NCBI RefSeq assembly: GCF_000427685.1
Contig: NZ_KE386573.1
Coordinates: 2,030,938-2,094,937 of the forward strand
Direction of reading: 5' to 3'
Length of the DNA: 64,000 nt
DNA from: Haloplanus natans DSM 17983
Lineage (GTDB): Archaea; Halobacteriota; Halobacteria; Halobacteriales; Haloferacaceae
Shown: positions 26,740 through 35,639 of the stretch, in pieces
How the letters are laid out: every line of letters starts with the position of its first letter
Position numbering within the stretch: the stretch's first letter is position 1
The notes under the pieces: generated by a model
Told to the model about the DNA's origin: nothing
What the model saw: the letters and a program-made list of their open reading frames with translations, nothing else
Database searches by the model: none
Translations under genes and position numbers: made by a program

Positions 26740-28071
26740 TCACGACTTCCGGTGACTCTCTTCCTCCACGCTTTTAACAGCCCATTCAAACTTCTCCCGC
26801 TCGATGTAGAGGAATTCTAGAAAAATCAAAGCGATGAAAATTCCGACGATTGAGACGAGAATATGGAACTCCGTGGTGTAGAGGTGATAGAGCACAAGCG
26901 GGAGAGCGACTACCGTTCCTAGGAAACCGATCAGGGGGATACTCCTGCGGATTCCGGCTTCCTTGGCGAGGCGGAGTGCGGTATAGTTGGCGGCGCTGTC
27001 TGCTATGAGGAAGGCTATGGACCCGAATTCGACTATCTGTTTCAGACTACCAACCGCTGTAAGAACTGCGGTCAACCCTCCTATAACGAGGAGTGCGTAC
27101 GTAGGGATGTCCTTCTTGTTCCTGAACGAGAAAAGCCGCGGAAGTTCGTTCTCGGTTGCGATACGGTGTGCGAGCCGTGACGACCCGAATAATGTGGCGT
27201 TGATACCCGATCCTGTGCTCTGGATTGCGATAACTACGACCACCACGAAACCGATACTGCCGAGGAACGGCACAACCGCCTTTGCTAGGGCGTACTCTCC
27301 GTATTTCTGCACCATCGTGGGTGTGAGGTGGAGAGTGGCCATAAAAGATACCGAGACGTAAATGACAATGGCAGTAACAATCGAAATGTACATTCCACGG
27401 CGAAGGTTTTTGGTAGCATTCTCGATCTCATTATAGTCATAAGTCAGGAGTTGGAATCCTTCGTAGGACACGAAGATGATTGCGAATCCGGTTATCGGGC
27501 TAATCGGGCCCTTATTGAAGAAACTGGCAAAATCCGGGAAATCTCCCTGGAATGCCAGTACGCCGAGAACCGCGATCCCGAGCAAAAACGCGGCCTTGAT
27601 GTATACCAGGATGTCCTGAAGGAATCCCGACTCCCGCACTCCCACTAGGTTTATACCAATGAGAGACGCCACGACACCCACCGATATCGCAGGACGTGCA
27701 AACCAAGAGAGACCGACATTCAGTACATCTTCAAGAAGCCCCACCGAGTACGCCCCGAAAGCGAACGCGTACATGGCCATAGTCCCGACGTAACCAGTGA
27801 TCAGAACCCAACCGAAGAATCCTGCTATGTGGGTGTTGTCAACAACGTGTTCAATGAATGAGAACGCACCCCCATTCTCCCCGAAATAAACCGTGAGCTC
27901 GATGTACGAGTAGGCGGTCAAAAGCGTGATACCGCCAGCGAGGATGTAAGATATCGGGACAGCGTTACCGGCTTGCTGCATCGCAACCCCAAGAGCAGCG
28001 AATATACCGCCGGAAACCATCCCGCCCACACCCATCGCCACCACCTCCTTCAGCCCGAGATTTTCGACCAT
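26740..28071 (-). CDS. APC-superfamily amino acid permease
   Basis: A 443-residue membrane protein with about 12 helices. The first helix carries the family's unwound glycine motif VGGMVSGGIFAALGVA, followed by AGNAVPISYILAGGITLLTAYSYIELTVYFGENGG, the standard APC helix 1-2 region. Later blocks are FVSYEGFQLLTYDYNEI and a long run of helices. APC carriers take up amino acids or polyamines by ion coupling; the substrate cannot be deduced. The gene is noticeably more AT-rich than the core genes of the window, which together with its setting suggests lateral acquisition. It is a single-gene unit. Confidence 0.85.
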   Translation of the reverse strand: MVENLGLKEVVAMGVGGMVSGGIFAALGVAMQQAGNAVPISYILAGGITLLTAYSYIELTVYFGENGGAFSFIEHVVDNTHIAGFFGWVLITGYVGTMAMYAFAFGAYSVGLLEDVLNVGLSWFARPAISVGVVASLIGINLVGVRESGFLQDILVYIKAAFLLGIAVLGVLAFQGDFPDFASFFNKGPISPITGFAIIFVSYEGFQLLTYDYNEIENATKNLRRGMYISIVTAIVIYVSVSFMATLHLTPTMVQKYGEYALAKAVVPFLGSIGFVVVVVIAIQSTGSGINATLFGSSRLAHRIATENELPRLFSFRNKKDIPTYALLVIGGLTAVLTAVGSLKQIVEFGSIAFLIADSAANYTALRLAKEAGIRRSIPLIGFLGTVVALPLVLYHLYTTEFHILVSIVGIFIALIFLEFLYIEREKFEWAVKSVEEESHRKS

Positions 28072-28194
28072 ACTCGGAGAATGTCTTACTCTGTTCGGTA
28101 AAAGTTTGATATGGTTCTACAATTTGGATGATTCCGTCAGCCAAGTTCTCCTGACCGACTCGCGCTGTGTATTCAGCACTATCGTAACGAGTTA

Positions 28195-28605
28195 TCAACA
28201 GAACCGATGCTCCCTCTCACACGGCGCGTCGGTGACGATCCGTTCATGATCGAAGCCCATCTCGGGGAGATTTTCGGGATCGAACGTCTCGACTCTGGAG
28301 GCCTCCTCGCGAGGTGTCGGTGTTTGCTCACCGAGAGGTGTACAGCGATAGGCGACACTCACGTTCCCGCGTTCGTCTCGGTCGAGATCATCGTAGAGAC
28401 CGACGAACGCCCCGACCGAGACATCGAGGCCGACCTCCTCTTTCGTTTCACGGGCACACGCTTCTCGCGCGGTTTCGTTCCGCTCGACGAGCCCACCGGG
28501 TAGCACCCACGATCCTTCGAACGGGGGATGATTTCGTTCGAGGAGGAGAACGTCTCCGTCGAGTTCGACGACTGCGTCTGTAGTCAGGGCACGAACCTCG
28601 ACCAT
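28195..28605 (-). CDS. NUDIX hydrolase
   Basis: A 136-residue NUDIX protein. The box is GGLVERNETAREACARETKEEVGL, in which the catalytic RETKEEVG matches REXXEEXG exactly. The preceding PPFEGSWVLPGG is typical of ADP-ribose pyrophosphatase/MutT-like members. It starts MVEVRALTTDAVVELDGDVL, and the ending CEREHRFC is unremarkable. It is divergent from the amphi-Trp gene. Substrate unknown. Confidence 0.87.
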   Translation of the reverse strand: MVEVRALTTDAVVELDGDVLLLERNHPPFEGSWVLPGGLVERNETAREACARETKEEVGLDVSVGAFVGLYDDLDRDERGNVSVAYRCTPLGEQTPTPREEASRVETFDPENLPEMGFDHERIVTDAPCEREHRFC

Positions 28606-28741
28606 GCGAGACGATCAGGGAACGGACCCCAAAGAATCCGTGACCCGTTTCCGAGCGTTGTAGTGGACGGCATGCCGACTCGGATTCCCACGAGACGGGA
28701 ATGCCGAATGTGCTATTTCCGGTCGGGGAACACGAGTTGAA

Positions 28742-28987
28742 ATGATGCCTGAAGAACAGCTCTTCAAGACCGAAGACGTGCACACCCGATCGGAGATCGC
28801 ACAGACGCTCACCGCGGCCGCGGAACAGATCGAGTCCGGAACGGTGGAGCTAACGAGCGCGACACAGGAGCAGTCGGTATCGATTCCGGACGAGCCGACG
28901 CTCGAAGTGGAGCTAGAGCGACTGACGGACTCGGAAACGGGCGAGCAACGATACGAACTCGAGTACGAACTTCGCTGGACGGAGTGA
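28742..28987 (+). CDS. amphi-Trp domain protein
   Basis: An 81-residue (or 80, from the second ATG) acidic protein. It matches the small amphi-Trp domain family: ...EDVHTRSEIAQTLTAAAEQI, a Val/Thr-rich central strand with a bend (SVSIPDEPTLEVELERLTD), and the final beta strand YELEYELRW. The invariant late Trp is present. Such proteins are common in haloarchaea, often near stress or chaperone genes, and have no established function. No downstream co-directional gene is close. Confidence 0.72.
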   Translation: MMPEEQLFKTEDVHTRSEIAQTLTAAAEQIESGTVELTSATQEQSVSIPDEPTLEVELERLTDSETGEQRYELEYELRWTE

Positions 28988-29053
28988 TCGGCTTCTCGGC
29001 CACGTGAACACGCCCTCGTACGATCTATTGCTCCCTCCGATCGGGATCCCGAG

Positions 29054-30451
29054 TCAATCGTCCGTCGCAGGAACCCCGTCGACGGTGTCGTCCCCGGCGG
29101 GGCCGTCAGCAGCGTCACCGCGTGGGAAGTTGTCGATCGTATCGGCACGGAAGGCCGTCTCGTCGAACGCGTAGTCGCCGTCGAGGAACTCGAGTAGCGT
29201 CCGCGTGTCTCGCATGGCATTTTTGAGGCAGGTCGAGGCACCCGGCGACGGCGTGATGTTGAAGATGATGTCGTCGCCGATGATCTTCGCCTCGCCCATG
29301 TCGAGGGATTTTTGGCTCGTATCGACGATCTGTGGTCGAACGCCGCCGTAGCCGGTCGCCCGTTCGAGATCCTCGAGTTCGACGTTCGGCACGACCTTCC
29401 GGACGTTCGGGAGGAACTGACGTGGACCGACCTCCGGAAGGTCGTACACGAGATTTCGCAGGACGTAGGGAAGGAGTACTCGATCAGAGAGGATGTTGGC
29501 GTAGCTGAGCGCCGCCGCCGCGTTCAGTCCGAATACGTCGAGGAAGTCCGACACCGTCGAGAGGCGTCCGCGTTCGAGCGTCGGAACGAGCTTCGCGGTC
29601 GGGCCGAACCGCGTCACGCTCGGATCGTGGACGTCCGCGTCGCCGTGAACCGCAGCGAAGGGCAGTTTCTTCATCTGCAGGGTGTACACCTTCCCGTTCA
29701 GGAGGTCGTCGGCGAGGAAGAAGCTCCCGGCGACGGGGAGCAACACCTTGTCCCCCCCGTAGCCGAGCTCTTTCGCAATCTGGAGGCTGTGGGAACCGGC
29801 GGCGACGACGGCCGCCTCACAGTCGAAGCGGCCGTCCGTCGTGTCGATGGTGTAGCCATCGAGCGTCGGCGTCACGTCCGTGACTTCCGTGCCGGTGTAG
29901 ACGTCAACGTGGGGTTCTTCGGAGGCACGGTCGACGAACGATGTCGTGGTCCGACCGTAGTCGACGACGTAGCCATCCGGCGTCTGGAGTGCGAGGAGAT
30001 CGACTTCTGGATCGCGCCCCTCGACGACGTTCGGTTCGATTTCCGCGATCTCCTCGCGTTCGATCGGCTGCAGTTTGGGAAAGAGGTCGCCGAACCCCTC
30101 CTCGTCGTACCGCCGTTCGAGTTCCGACACCTCTTCGTCGCCGACCGCGAGGACCATCTTGCTCCGCCGGGCGTGCATCTCGTCATCGGGGTCGTGGGCC
30201 TCCAGGTAGCCCGCGAGCAACTCCGCCCCCTCTTTCACGTCTTTCGCCTTCTCGAGCGTGTAGTTGGTCTCGATATCACCGAAATGGAGCGTCTGGGAGT
30301 TGTTCGTGTGGTGGGAGTTGATCGCCGCAATCTCCGACTCCTTCTCGATCAACGCGATCGAGTCGATATTCGTGAACTTCGCGGTCGTGTACAACAGCGA
30401 CGCGCCACTGATTCCACCGCCGACGATGACCAGATCGTATTTCCCTGCCAT
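29054..30451 (-). CDS. FAD-dependent oxidoreductase, malate:quinone-oxidoreductase-like
   Basis: A 465-residue flavoprotein. The N-terminal dinucleotide-binding fold is YDLVIVGGGISGASLLYTTA (residues 5-24), followed by SIALIEKESEIAAINSHHTN with the conserved Asn-Ser region seen in MQO. The C-terminal half has GYGGVRPQIVD and FNITPSPGASTCLKNAM, matching the MQO signature. MQO oxidises malate with quinone as acceptor at the membrane. Related haloarchaeal enzymes act on other 2-hydroxy acids, so substrate assignment is tentative. It is in the accessory region but intact, with haloarchaeal GC content. The acidic tail after residue 440 is not conserved. Confidence 0.78.
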   Translation of the reverse strand: MAGKYDLVIVGGGISGASLLYTTAKFTNIDSIALIEKESEIAAINSHHTNNSQTLHFGDIETNYTLEKAKDVKEGAELLAGYLEAHDPDDEMHARRSKMVLAVGDEEVSELERRYDEEGFGDLFPKLQPIEREEIAEIEPNVVEGRDPEVDLLALQTPDGYVVDYGRTTTSFVDRASEEPHVDVYTGTEVTDVTPTLDGYTIDTTDGRFDCEAAVVAAGSHSLQIAKELGYGGDKVLLPVAGSFFLADDLLNGKVYTLQMKKLPFAAVHGDADVHDPSVTRFGPTAKLVPTLERGRLSTVSDFLDVFGLNAAAALSYANILSDRVLLPYVLRNLVYDLPEVGPRQFLPNVRKVVPNVELEDLERATGYGGVRPQIVDTSQKSLDMGEAKIIGDDIIFNITPSPGASTCLKNAMRDTRTLLEFLDGDYAFDETAFRADTIDNFPRGDAADGPAGDDTVDGVPATDD

Positions 30452-30602
30452 GGCTGTTCCGTGGTGACTACGTCCACGGTAAGAGTCCAGACTAATAACT
30501 CATTATTTTCTCTGATTTGAGGTCGACAATTAACGAGAAGAGGTATCGACAGTACGTCTCATCGAACCGGGGTCCAGAACCTCATTCCTCGTAGCAGGGT
30601 AG

Positions 30603-31550
30603 CTACCACCGATGGAGTGCACGCGACCCGTGATTCCACGACAGAATGCCGAGAAACGTCGCGACGCCCGACAGCGCGGCGAGTCCACCCGCAAAGAACA
30701 CCCACTCGATACCGAACTGGCCCATCACCCAGCCACCGACCAACGGAGCGAGGACGCTCCCTGGTTTCCAGACGAGTGACCGGACCCCGAAGCTACTCGT
30801 GATGCCCTCGCCTTTCCCCTCGTCCGCGAACAGCGCCATGCTCGCCGGTTCTCGAAACGCGTCCGCGATCCCGAGAAGAGCGTTGAGAACCAGCGCCACT
30901 ACGACGGCGCTGGTGATCTCCCCGGCCATCGGAACGGAGAGCGTGAGCAGGCCATCGAACGACGGAGCGAACGGAAACGCGAGCGCAATCAACCCGTACG
31001 CGCCACCGCCGAGAAAGACGAACAGCGCCCGACCCTGTCGATCCGAGAAGCGCCCGGCGATGGGCTGACAGAGCATATTCGTCAGCTTCTCCGCTGCAAG
31101 GACTGCACCAACGACGACGGTACCGGACGCCAGCCCGCCTTGGGCCGCCGACACACCGACGAAGATCGGCACCCAATTCCGAACGAGCGACACGGCCACG
31201 GCGTACTGAGCGCGAAAGCTGGTGAGTGTCACGATCCGGCGATTCACCGCGAGATCGGTAAACGCAAAGCCCGTGACAGTGTTTTCGTCGCCGTCGACGA
31301 ACAGCCAGACGCTTCCGGCGGCGATGATCAGGAGGATCGCCAGCAGCCCAAACAGGATATCGAACCCGGTGAGCGCGAAGAGGATGCGGGCGCCGATTGT
31401 CCCCGCGATACCGGCGGCCATCCGGAAGGCGTTGTACTTCCCGATGAGATTGGCGCGCCCGTCGCTGGGTGCGAGTTCGCCAACCAAGGCGAGGCTCAAC
31501 AGGCCCGTGCCGGTGAGACCGAGTCCTTGGAGGAATCGGTCGGCCCGGTG
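30603..31550 (-). pseudogene. MFS transporter, 5' end deleted
   Basis: From about residue 15 on, this reads as the C-terminal two thirds of an MFS carrier: DRFLQGLGLTGTGLLSLALV, GELAPSDGRANLIGKYNAFR, GIAGTIGARILFAL, and a second half with CQPIAGRFSDRQGRALFVF (the MFS inter-domain loop motif). The first three or so helices are missing. At about 31536-31550 the gene is joined, out of frame, to the N-terminal part of an nhaP-type antiporter on the same strand, so the apparent start MGTVLSHWF is antiporter DNA read in another frame. It is almost certainly non-functional. Confidence 0.8.
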
Positions 31551-31945
31551 GCGATAAGGAGCGAACCAATGAGAAAGGACAGTTCCCACGACGCGTCCAG
31601 AGCCAGTCGGACGGCTATCGCCGTGCCGAGAAGGGCGATACCCGCCCCGAGAGTGATCAGTCGGAAGGCCTCATGAGGGGTCTGTCGCAGTTTCGAGAGC
31701 TTCAGATGGAATGCACCCTCGAAGACGATGATCGCGACCGAGAGACCGACGATGGCCGAGAGCGGTTCAGGGCCACCGAAAACATCGAGACCGACGATGT
31801 CGAGGCCCTCGGGACCGACGAGAATGCCGGCGAGAATGAGAAAGAGGACGCTCGGGATTTCCAGCCGGTCGGCTAACACCTGGGCGGCGACACCCAGCCC
31901 TAAGATGGTCACGACGAGGGGAATCAAACCGGACCCGGTACTCAC
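31496..31945 (-). pseudogene. NhaP-type Na+/H+ antiporter, 3' part deleted
   Basis: The GTG at 31945 begins VSTGSGLIPLVVTILGLGVA, then QVLADRLEIPSVLFLILAGI and LVGPEGLDIVGL. These are the first four membrane segments of a CPA1 (NhaP) exchanger, ending ELSFLIGSLLIATGP. After ATGP, where family members continue with VITPILEVVP-type sequence, only a short frame-shifted tail follows (TDSSKDSV...) from the joined MFS gene. About two thirds of the antiporter is lost. The ORF also extends upstream beyond 31945 without family similarity. Confidence 0.8.
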
Positions 31946-32329
31946 AGGGATCGCACCTATCTGGACGGGACCACTCCCGGTATAAAACTGCCGTGAAGTC
32001 TCCGTCCAGCGATTCGAGCAAGGATCCAGAGGATGTATCGAAAATCGACAATTTGTTTGTGTTTTTGATAACGGTGTCTTGACGGACTCCTGACCGCGAG
32101 ACAGTCGTCGACGACGCCGAGTTCGGTAGTCCAAATCCACGGGTATATACGCCCAGGCAGTCAGTTACCACATAGCCGAAACACGCGTTGTCCCCGAGAA
32201 GGTCGTGTACTCTGGACACGTCGACGAACGGTCCGATCCGGACGGGGCGTCGAAGCCAGAGTCACACCGGCTCTCCTTCACCAGGCGGACTTTGACGAGT
32301 TCTGGGATCGCTCTGATCGGACCCCAACT
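31946..32329. other. Intergenic region before the RNase J gene
   Basis: About 380 bp that carries the promoter for the leftward antiporter relic and for the rightward RNase J gene. The segment 32030-32070 is AT-rich (TTTGTTTGTGTTTTTGATAA region) and 32130-32155 contains TATATACG. No gene or repeat is evident. Confidence 0.4.
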
Positions 32330-33673
32330 ATGGAAATCGAAATCGCAACTATCGGTGGCTACGAGGAAGTCGGCCGCCAGATGACGGCCGTCCGTGCCGG
32401 CGACGACATCGTCGTCTTCGACATGGGCCTCAATCTTTCTCAAGTACTGGTTCACGACAACCTCCAGACGGAGGAGATGCATTCGCTCGACCTGATCGAC
32501 ATGGGTGCCATCCCGGACGACCGGGTGATGAGTGACCTCGATGGCGACGTGCAGGCTATCGTTCCGACGCACGGCCACCTCGATCACATCGGCGCCATCA
32601 GCAAACTGGCACATCGCTACGACGCCCCTATCGTCGCTGCGCCCTTTACGCTCGAACTCGTCAAAGAGGAGATTCAAGACGAGAGCAAATTCCTCGTCGA
32701 GAACGAACTCATCGAGATGGACGCCGGCGAGACGATGCCCATCGGCGACCGGTGTAAACTCGAGTTCGTCAACGTCACGCACTCGATCATCAACGCGATC
32801 AATCCCGTCCTCCACACGCCCGAGGGAGCCATCGTCTACGGACTCGACAAGCGGATGGACCACACGCCGGTCATCGGCGACCCCATCGACATGAAGCGGT
32901 TTCGCGAGATCGGCCGCGAGGGGGAGGGCGTCCTCTGCTACATCGAGGACTGCACGAACGCGAACAAGAAGGGACGAACGCCGAGCGAAGCCGTCGCCCG
33001 AGAGCAACTCCACGACGTCATCCAGAGTCTCGAAGACTACGACGGCGGGATCGTCGCGACGACGTTCTCGAGCCACATCGCTCGCGTTACGAGCCTCGTC
33101 GAATTCGCCGAGGAGATCGGTCGCCAGCCCGTCCTTCTCGGGCGCTCGATGGAGAAATACTCCGGCACGGCCGAGCGCATCGGTGCGGCGAGCTTCCCGG
33201 ACGACTTGGGGATGTACGGCCACCGCAAGTCAGTCGACCGCGCGTTCAACCGAATCATGGACGAGGGCAAGGAGAATTTCCTCCCAGTCGTCACGGGCCA
33301 CCAGGGTGAACCCCGAGCGATGCTCACCCGGATGGGTCGCGGCGAGACTCCCTACGAACTCGACGACGGCGACAAGGTCATCTTCTCCGCTCGCGTGATT
33401 CCGGAGCCGACGAACGAAGGCCAGCGCTACCAGTCCGAGAAGCTGCTCGGGATGCAAGGGGCGCGGATCTACGACGACGTCCACGTCTCCGGCCACCTGC
33501 GTCAGGAGGGTCACTACGAGATGCTGGACGCGCTCCAACCACAGCACGTCATCCCTGCCCATCAGGACATGCAGGGCTTCTCCGGCTACGTCGACCTCGC
33601 TTCAAAACAGGGCTACAAGCTGGGTCGTGATCTCCACGTCACCTCGAACGGGAACATCCTCCAGTTGGTCTAA
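32330..33673 (+). CDS. Archaeal RNase J (metallo-beta-lactamase/beta-CASP)
   Basis: A 447-residue exonuclease of the archaeal RNase J group (5'-3' exoribonuclease in studied archaea). Motifs: [40 protein letters not shown] (His81, His83, Asp85, His86), [39 protein letters not shown], and the C-terminal [19 protein letters not shown] and [10 protein letters not shown]. No KH domain is present. It lies in the same accessory region as the aCPSF1-like gene and may be an additional copy. The gene itself is intact. hisI follows 66 bp downstream. Confidence 0.9.
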   Translation: MEIEIATIGGYEEVGRQMTAVRAGDDIVVFDMGLNLSQVLVHDNLQTEEMHSLDLIDMGAIPDDRVMSDLDGDVQAIVPTHGHLDHIGAISKLAHRYDAPIVAAPFTLELVKEEIQDESKFLVENELIEMDAGETMPIGDRCKLEFVNVTHSIINAINPVLHTPEGAIVYGLDKRMDHTPVIGDPIDMKRFREIGREGEGVLCYIEDCTNANKKGRTPSEAVAREQLHDVIQSLEDYDGGIVATTFSSHIARVTSLVEFAEEIGRQPVLLGRSMEKYSGTAERIGAASFPDDLGMYGHRKSVDRAFNRIMDEGKENFLPVVTGHQGEPRAMLTRMGRGETPYELDDGDKVIFSARVIPEPTNEGQRYQSEKLLGMQGARIYDDVHVSGHLRQEGHYEMLDALQPQHVIPAHQDMQGFSGYVDLASKQGYKLGRDLHVTSNGNILQLV

Positions 33674-33739
33674 CTTCCCGCGAACCCATCAACTCGCAAA
33701 ATAACAACTGGTTCCCCGAGTCCGTCGTCTCGTGAGAAT

Positions 33740-34117
33740 ATGCAAGACGAACGCCTCGACGTCGAACTCGACTTCGGCGAAGATGGCCGAATTCCTGCGA
33801 TTGCACAGGACGCCAAGACGGGTGATGTGCTGATGCTCGCGTACGTGTCCCCGGAGGCGCTCGCCGCAACCCAGAACACGGGGCTTGCTCACTACTACTC
33901 TCGGAGTCGCGACGAACTCTGGCAGAAGGGCGGCTCCAGTGGACACGTCCAACGGGTCAAAGAAATCCGCGTCGACTGTGATGGTGATGCACTGCTCTAT
34001 CGAATCGACTAGGAAGGTGGAGCATGTCACACGGGCTATCGCTCCTGCTTCTATCGGACGATCGAAGGCGAGACCGTCGGCGAGAAAGTCTTTGATCCGG
34101 ACGATGTCTACGAATAA
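33740..34117 (+). pseudogene. hisI: Phosphoribosyl-AMP cyclohydrolase with in-frame TAG at codon 91
   Basis: HisI converts PR-AMP to ProFAR in histidine synthesis, a zinc/magnesium enzyme. The frame from 33740 runs ...[21 protein letters not shown]...[23 protein letters not shown] then TAG (34010-34012), and continues in the same frame [20 protein letters not shown] to TAA at 34117. The TAG replaces the conserved Gln between the first zinc Cys (Cys80) and the other two (Cys96, Cys103); the 16- and 7-residue spacing matches known HisI (C93/C109/C116). A CAG-to-TAG transition is the simplest cause. As it stands only an inactive 90-residue fragment would be made. Confidence 0.88.
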
Positions 34118-34136
34118 CGGTTCTGTCGGTGCGAAA

Positions 34137-34211
34137 TAGCAGGAGGTGGATTTGAACCACCGATCTCCAGGTCATGAGCCTGGTGGAATCTCCGAGCTAT
34201 CCTATCCCGCT
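34137..34211 (-). tRNA. tRNA-Met (CAT), divergent initiator type
   Basis: The reverse strand folds as a 75-nt tRNA: acceptor AGCGGGA / TCCTGCT with A1:U72 as in archaeal initiators, D-arm GGATAGCTCGGAGATTCC, anticodon stem CCAGG / CCTGG with loop CTCATGA (anticodon CAT), variable AGATC and T-arm GGTGG-TTCAAAT-CCACC. Discriminator A; CCA is not encoded and no intron is seen. The backbone is that of the haloarchaeal initiator tRNA. It differs from the form I remember by A29:U41 in place of G:C (breaking the three consecutive G:C pairs), G37 in place of A37, and G4:U69. Confidence 0.9.
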
Positions 34212-34268
34212 ACATACCCCTCTGTGAAAGTCGCGGATAAGCGTTGAGAAGTCGTCTTCGTGTGGGAA

Positions 34269-34451
34269 TTAGTCCCTCGATTTGTCGCCCAGCTGCGTCC
34301 ATCGCCAAACAATCTCGCCGGATATAGCTGTGTATTCACCTTTCGAACGGGCGCCACAATTCTCACACACCAGTGTGAAAATTCCATACTCGTCGGTCTC
34401 GACCTCCTGTTGGGTACTGCAGTCGGGGCAGGTTACAGTCGAGTCAGCCAT
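34269..34451 (-). CDS. Small zinc-ribbon protein
   Basis: A 60-residue protein with two Cys pairs, CPDCSTQQEVE and CENCGARS, forming a four-Cys zinc ribbon, and a C-terminal strand EYTAISGEIVWRW. It starts MADSTVTCPDCS. No domain beyond the ribbon is visible and the role is unknown. It is downstream of the frameshifted PEBP gene on the same strand by 14 bp, so they may have shared a transcript. Confidence 0.7.
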   Translation of the reverse strand: MADSTVTCPDCSTQQEVETDEYGIFTLVCENCGARSKGEYTAISGEIVWRWTQLGDKSRD

Positions 34452-34465
34452 TGTCAGCAGCGCAC

Positions 34466-34916
34466 CTATGGAGCAACCGTTCCCTCGAGCTTGGTTTTAT
34501 CGAGAATATCCCCGACGACCCCGTCAACGAGATCGTCTTTCTCAGTTGTAGACGGCAGTCCGAGCGTCGTTTCGAGGGCGTAGAGCCGAAATCGGTAGGT
34601 CTGTTCTTGTCCAGTTGGGTTGGGTCCACCGTATCCGTGTTCTGCAAAATCATTCTGTCCTTCTGTCGCCTGCTCTGGAGCCCACCCTTCGGGAATCTCG
34701 GTCAGAGTGGGGGGAATATCCCACACGAGCCAGTGATTCCAGATCTCCTTCCTCGAAGAACGGGGATTCGGACTATCCACGATCAACACCAACGAAGCGG
34801 TTCCCGCTGGAATACCGTCGATGTCAAGTGGCGGATTGACGTTCTCCGCCGCGTATCCGTAGCGATCTGGTATCTCCATCCTCGAAGGCCGGACTCCGTA
34901 AGATCAGGTCCGTCAT
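34466..34916 (-). pseudogene. YbhB/PEBP-like (Raf kinase inhibitor-like) protein, frameshifted
   Basis: The PEBP family core is clear: IPDRYGYAAENVNPPLDI, SLVLIVDSPNP, WNHWLVWDIPP, HGYGGPNPTGQEQTYRFRLYAL. The normal start lies in another frame: ATG at 34916 reads MTDLILRSPAFEDG, and one extra base near 34874 moves it out of frame with EIPDRYGY. The ORF from the internal ATG (34879) loses only the first strand, so a shortened product is conceivable. The indel may be a sequencing error. Confidence 0.75.
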
Positions 34917-35639
34917 GCTCATCACCGTCTGGCGTATCGAACCCGATACGAAAGACATGTAGGAATGCTATGACCGACTGAAAAAGCTTCGTAAGCCGCT
35001 AAGAGCAATCACTGTACGAGACAGTAGAAATTCGATTACATATCAATTTCTTCGAGGGTTCAGCAGCTACATCACCGAGTTCACTAGTCTCAATTTGGGG
35101 GGGTAACGCTCTCGGACCGTCTCCGCGGAATTGTCGAGTTACCGCACGGCGATCGTGTAGTCGAACGGCCAGACGAGGACTTCACGTATCTCTCTTTGAC
35201 TGCTGTGCGGTACGAGATAATCGTGTTTTGGATGAGCGATATCGGTTTTCGTGTCATCTGTGACCTCTAGAGAATCGATTGTATCCTATCTGTCGTGGTT
35301 GACGTGGCTGAAGATCCTCGTCGAGAACCATAGTAGCGTTTGGAACTGTTTGCACACCTGATCGCCAGACGACATACGATCAGGTATGCCATGACTTACA
35401 AAGGCTACTATACCAACAGATCACGAGCGTACTCGTCACGTCGCTCGTCGATGATATCCTGTCGTTTCCCTCGATCAACTAGTTCGTCTTCGCTCATGTT
35501 CTCAAACTGTTACGGAACAATCTCGACGCTATCTGTCGTTTTCAATAGAGTACTATTCTCAACTACTGACGCACAGTGGAAGCTGAGACTTCGCTCAAAA
35601 GAAGATGTAACGCGTAGAGACGTGAGTACTCGAAAGTAG
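34917..35639. other. AT-rich gene-free stretch
   Basis: About 720 bp, with no convincing coding frame on either strand and AT content well above neighbours. The block TTTGGGGGGGT at 35094-35104 is the most notable run. It may be the remains of deleted genes between the PEBP relic and the toxin. No RNA or repeat could be identified. Confidence 0.4.

Noticed and set aside
34010-34012. Reading the hisI TAG as pyrrolysine
   Set aside because: Relatives have Gln at this position, one transition explains it, and I see no pylS or pylT in the window. A nonsense mutation or base error is simpler.
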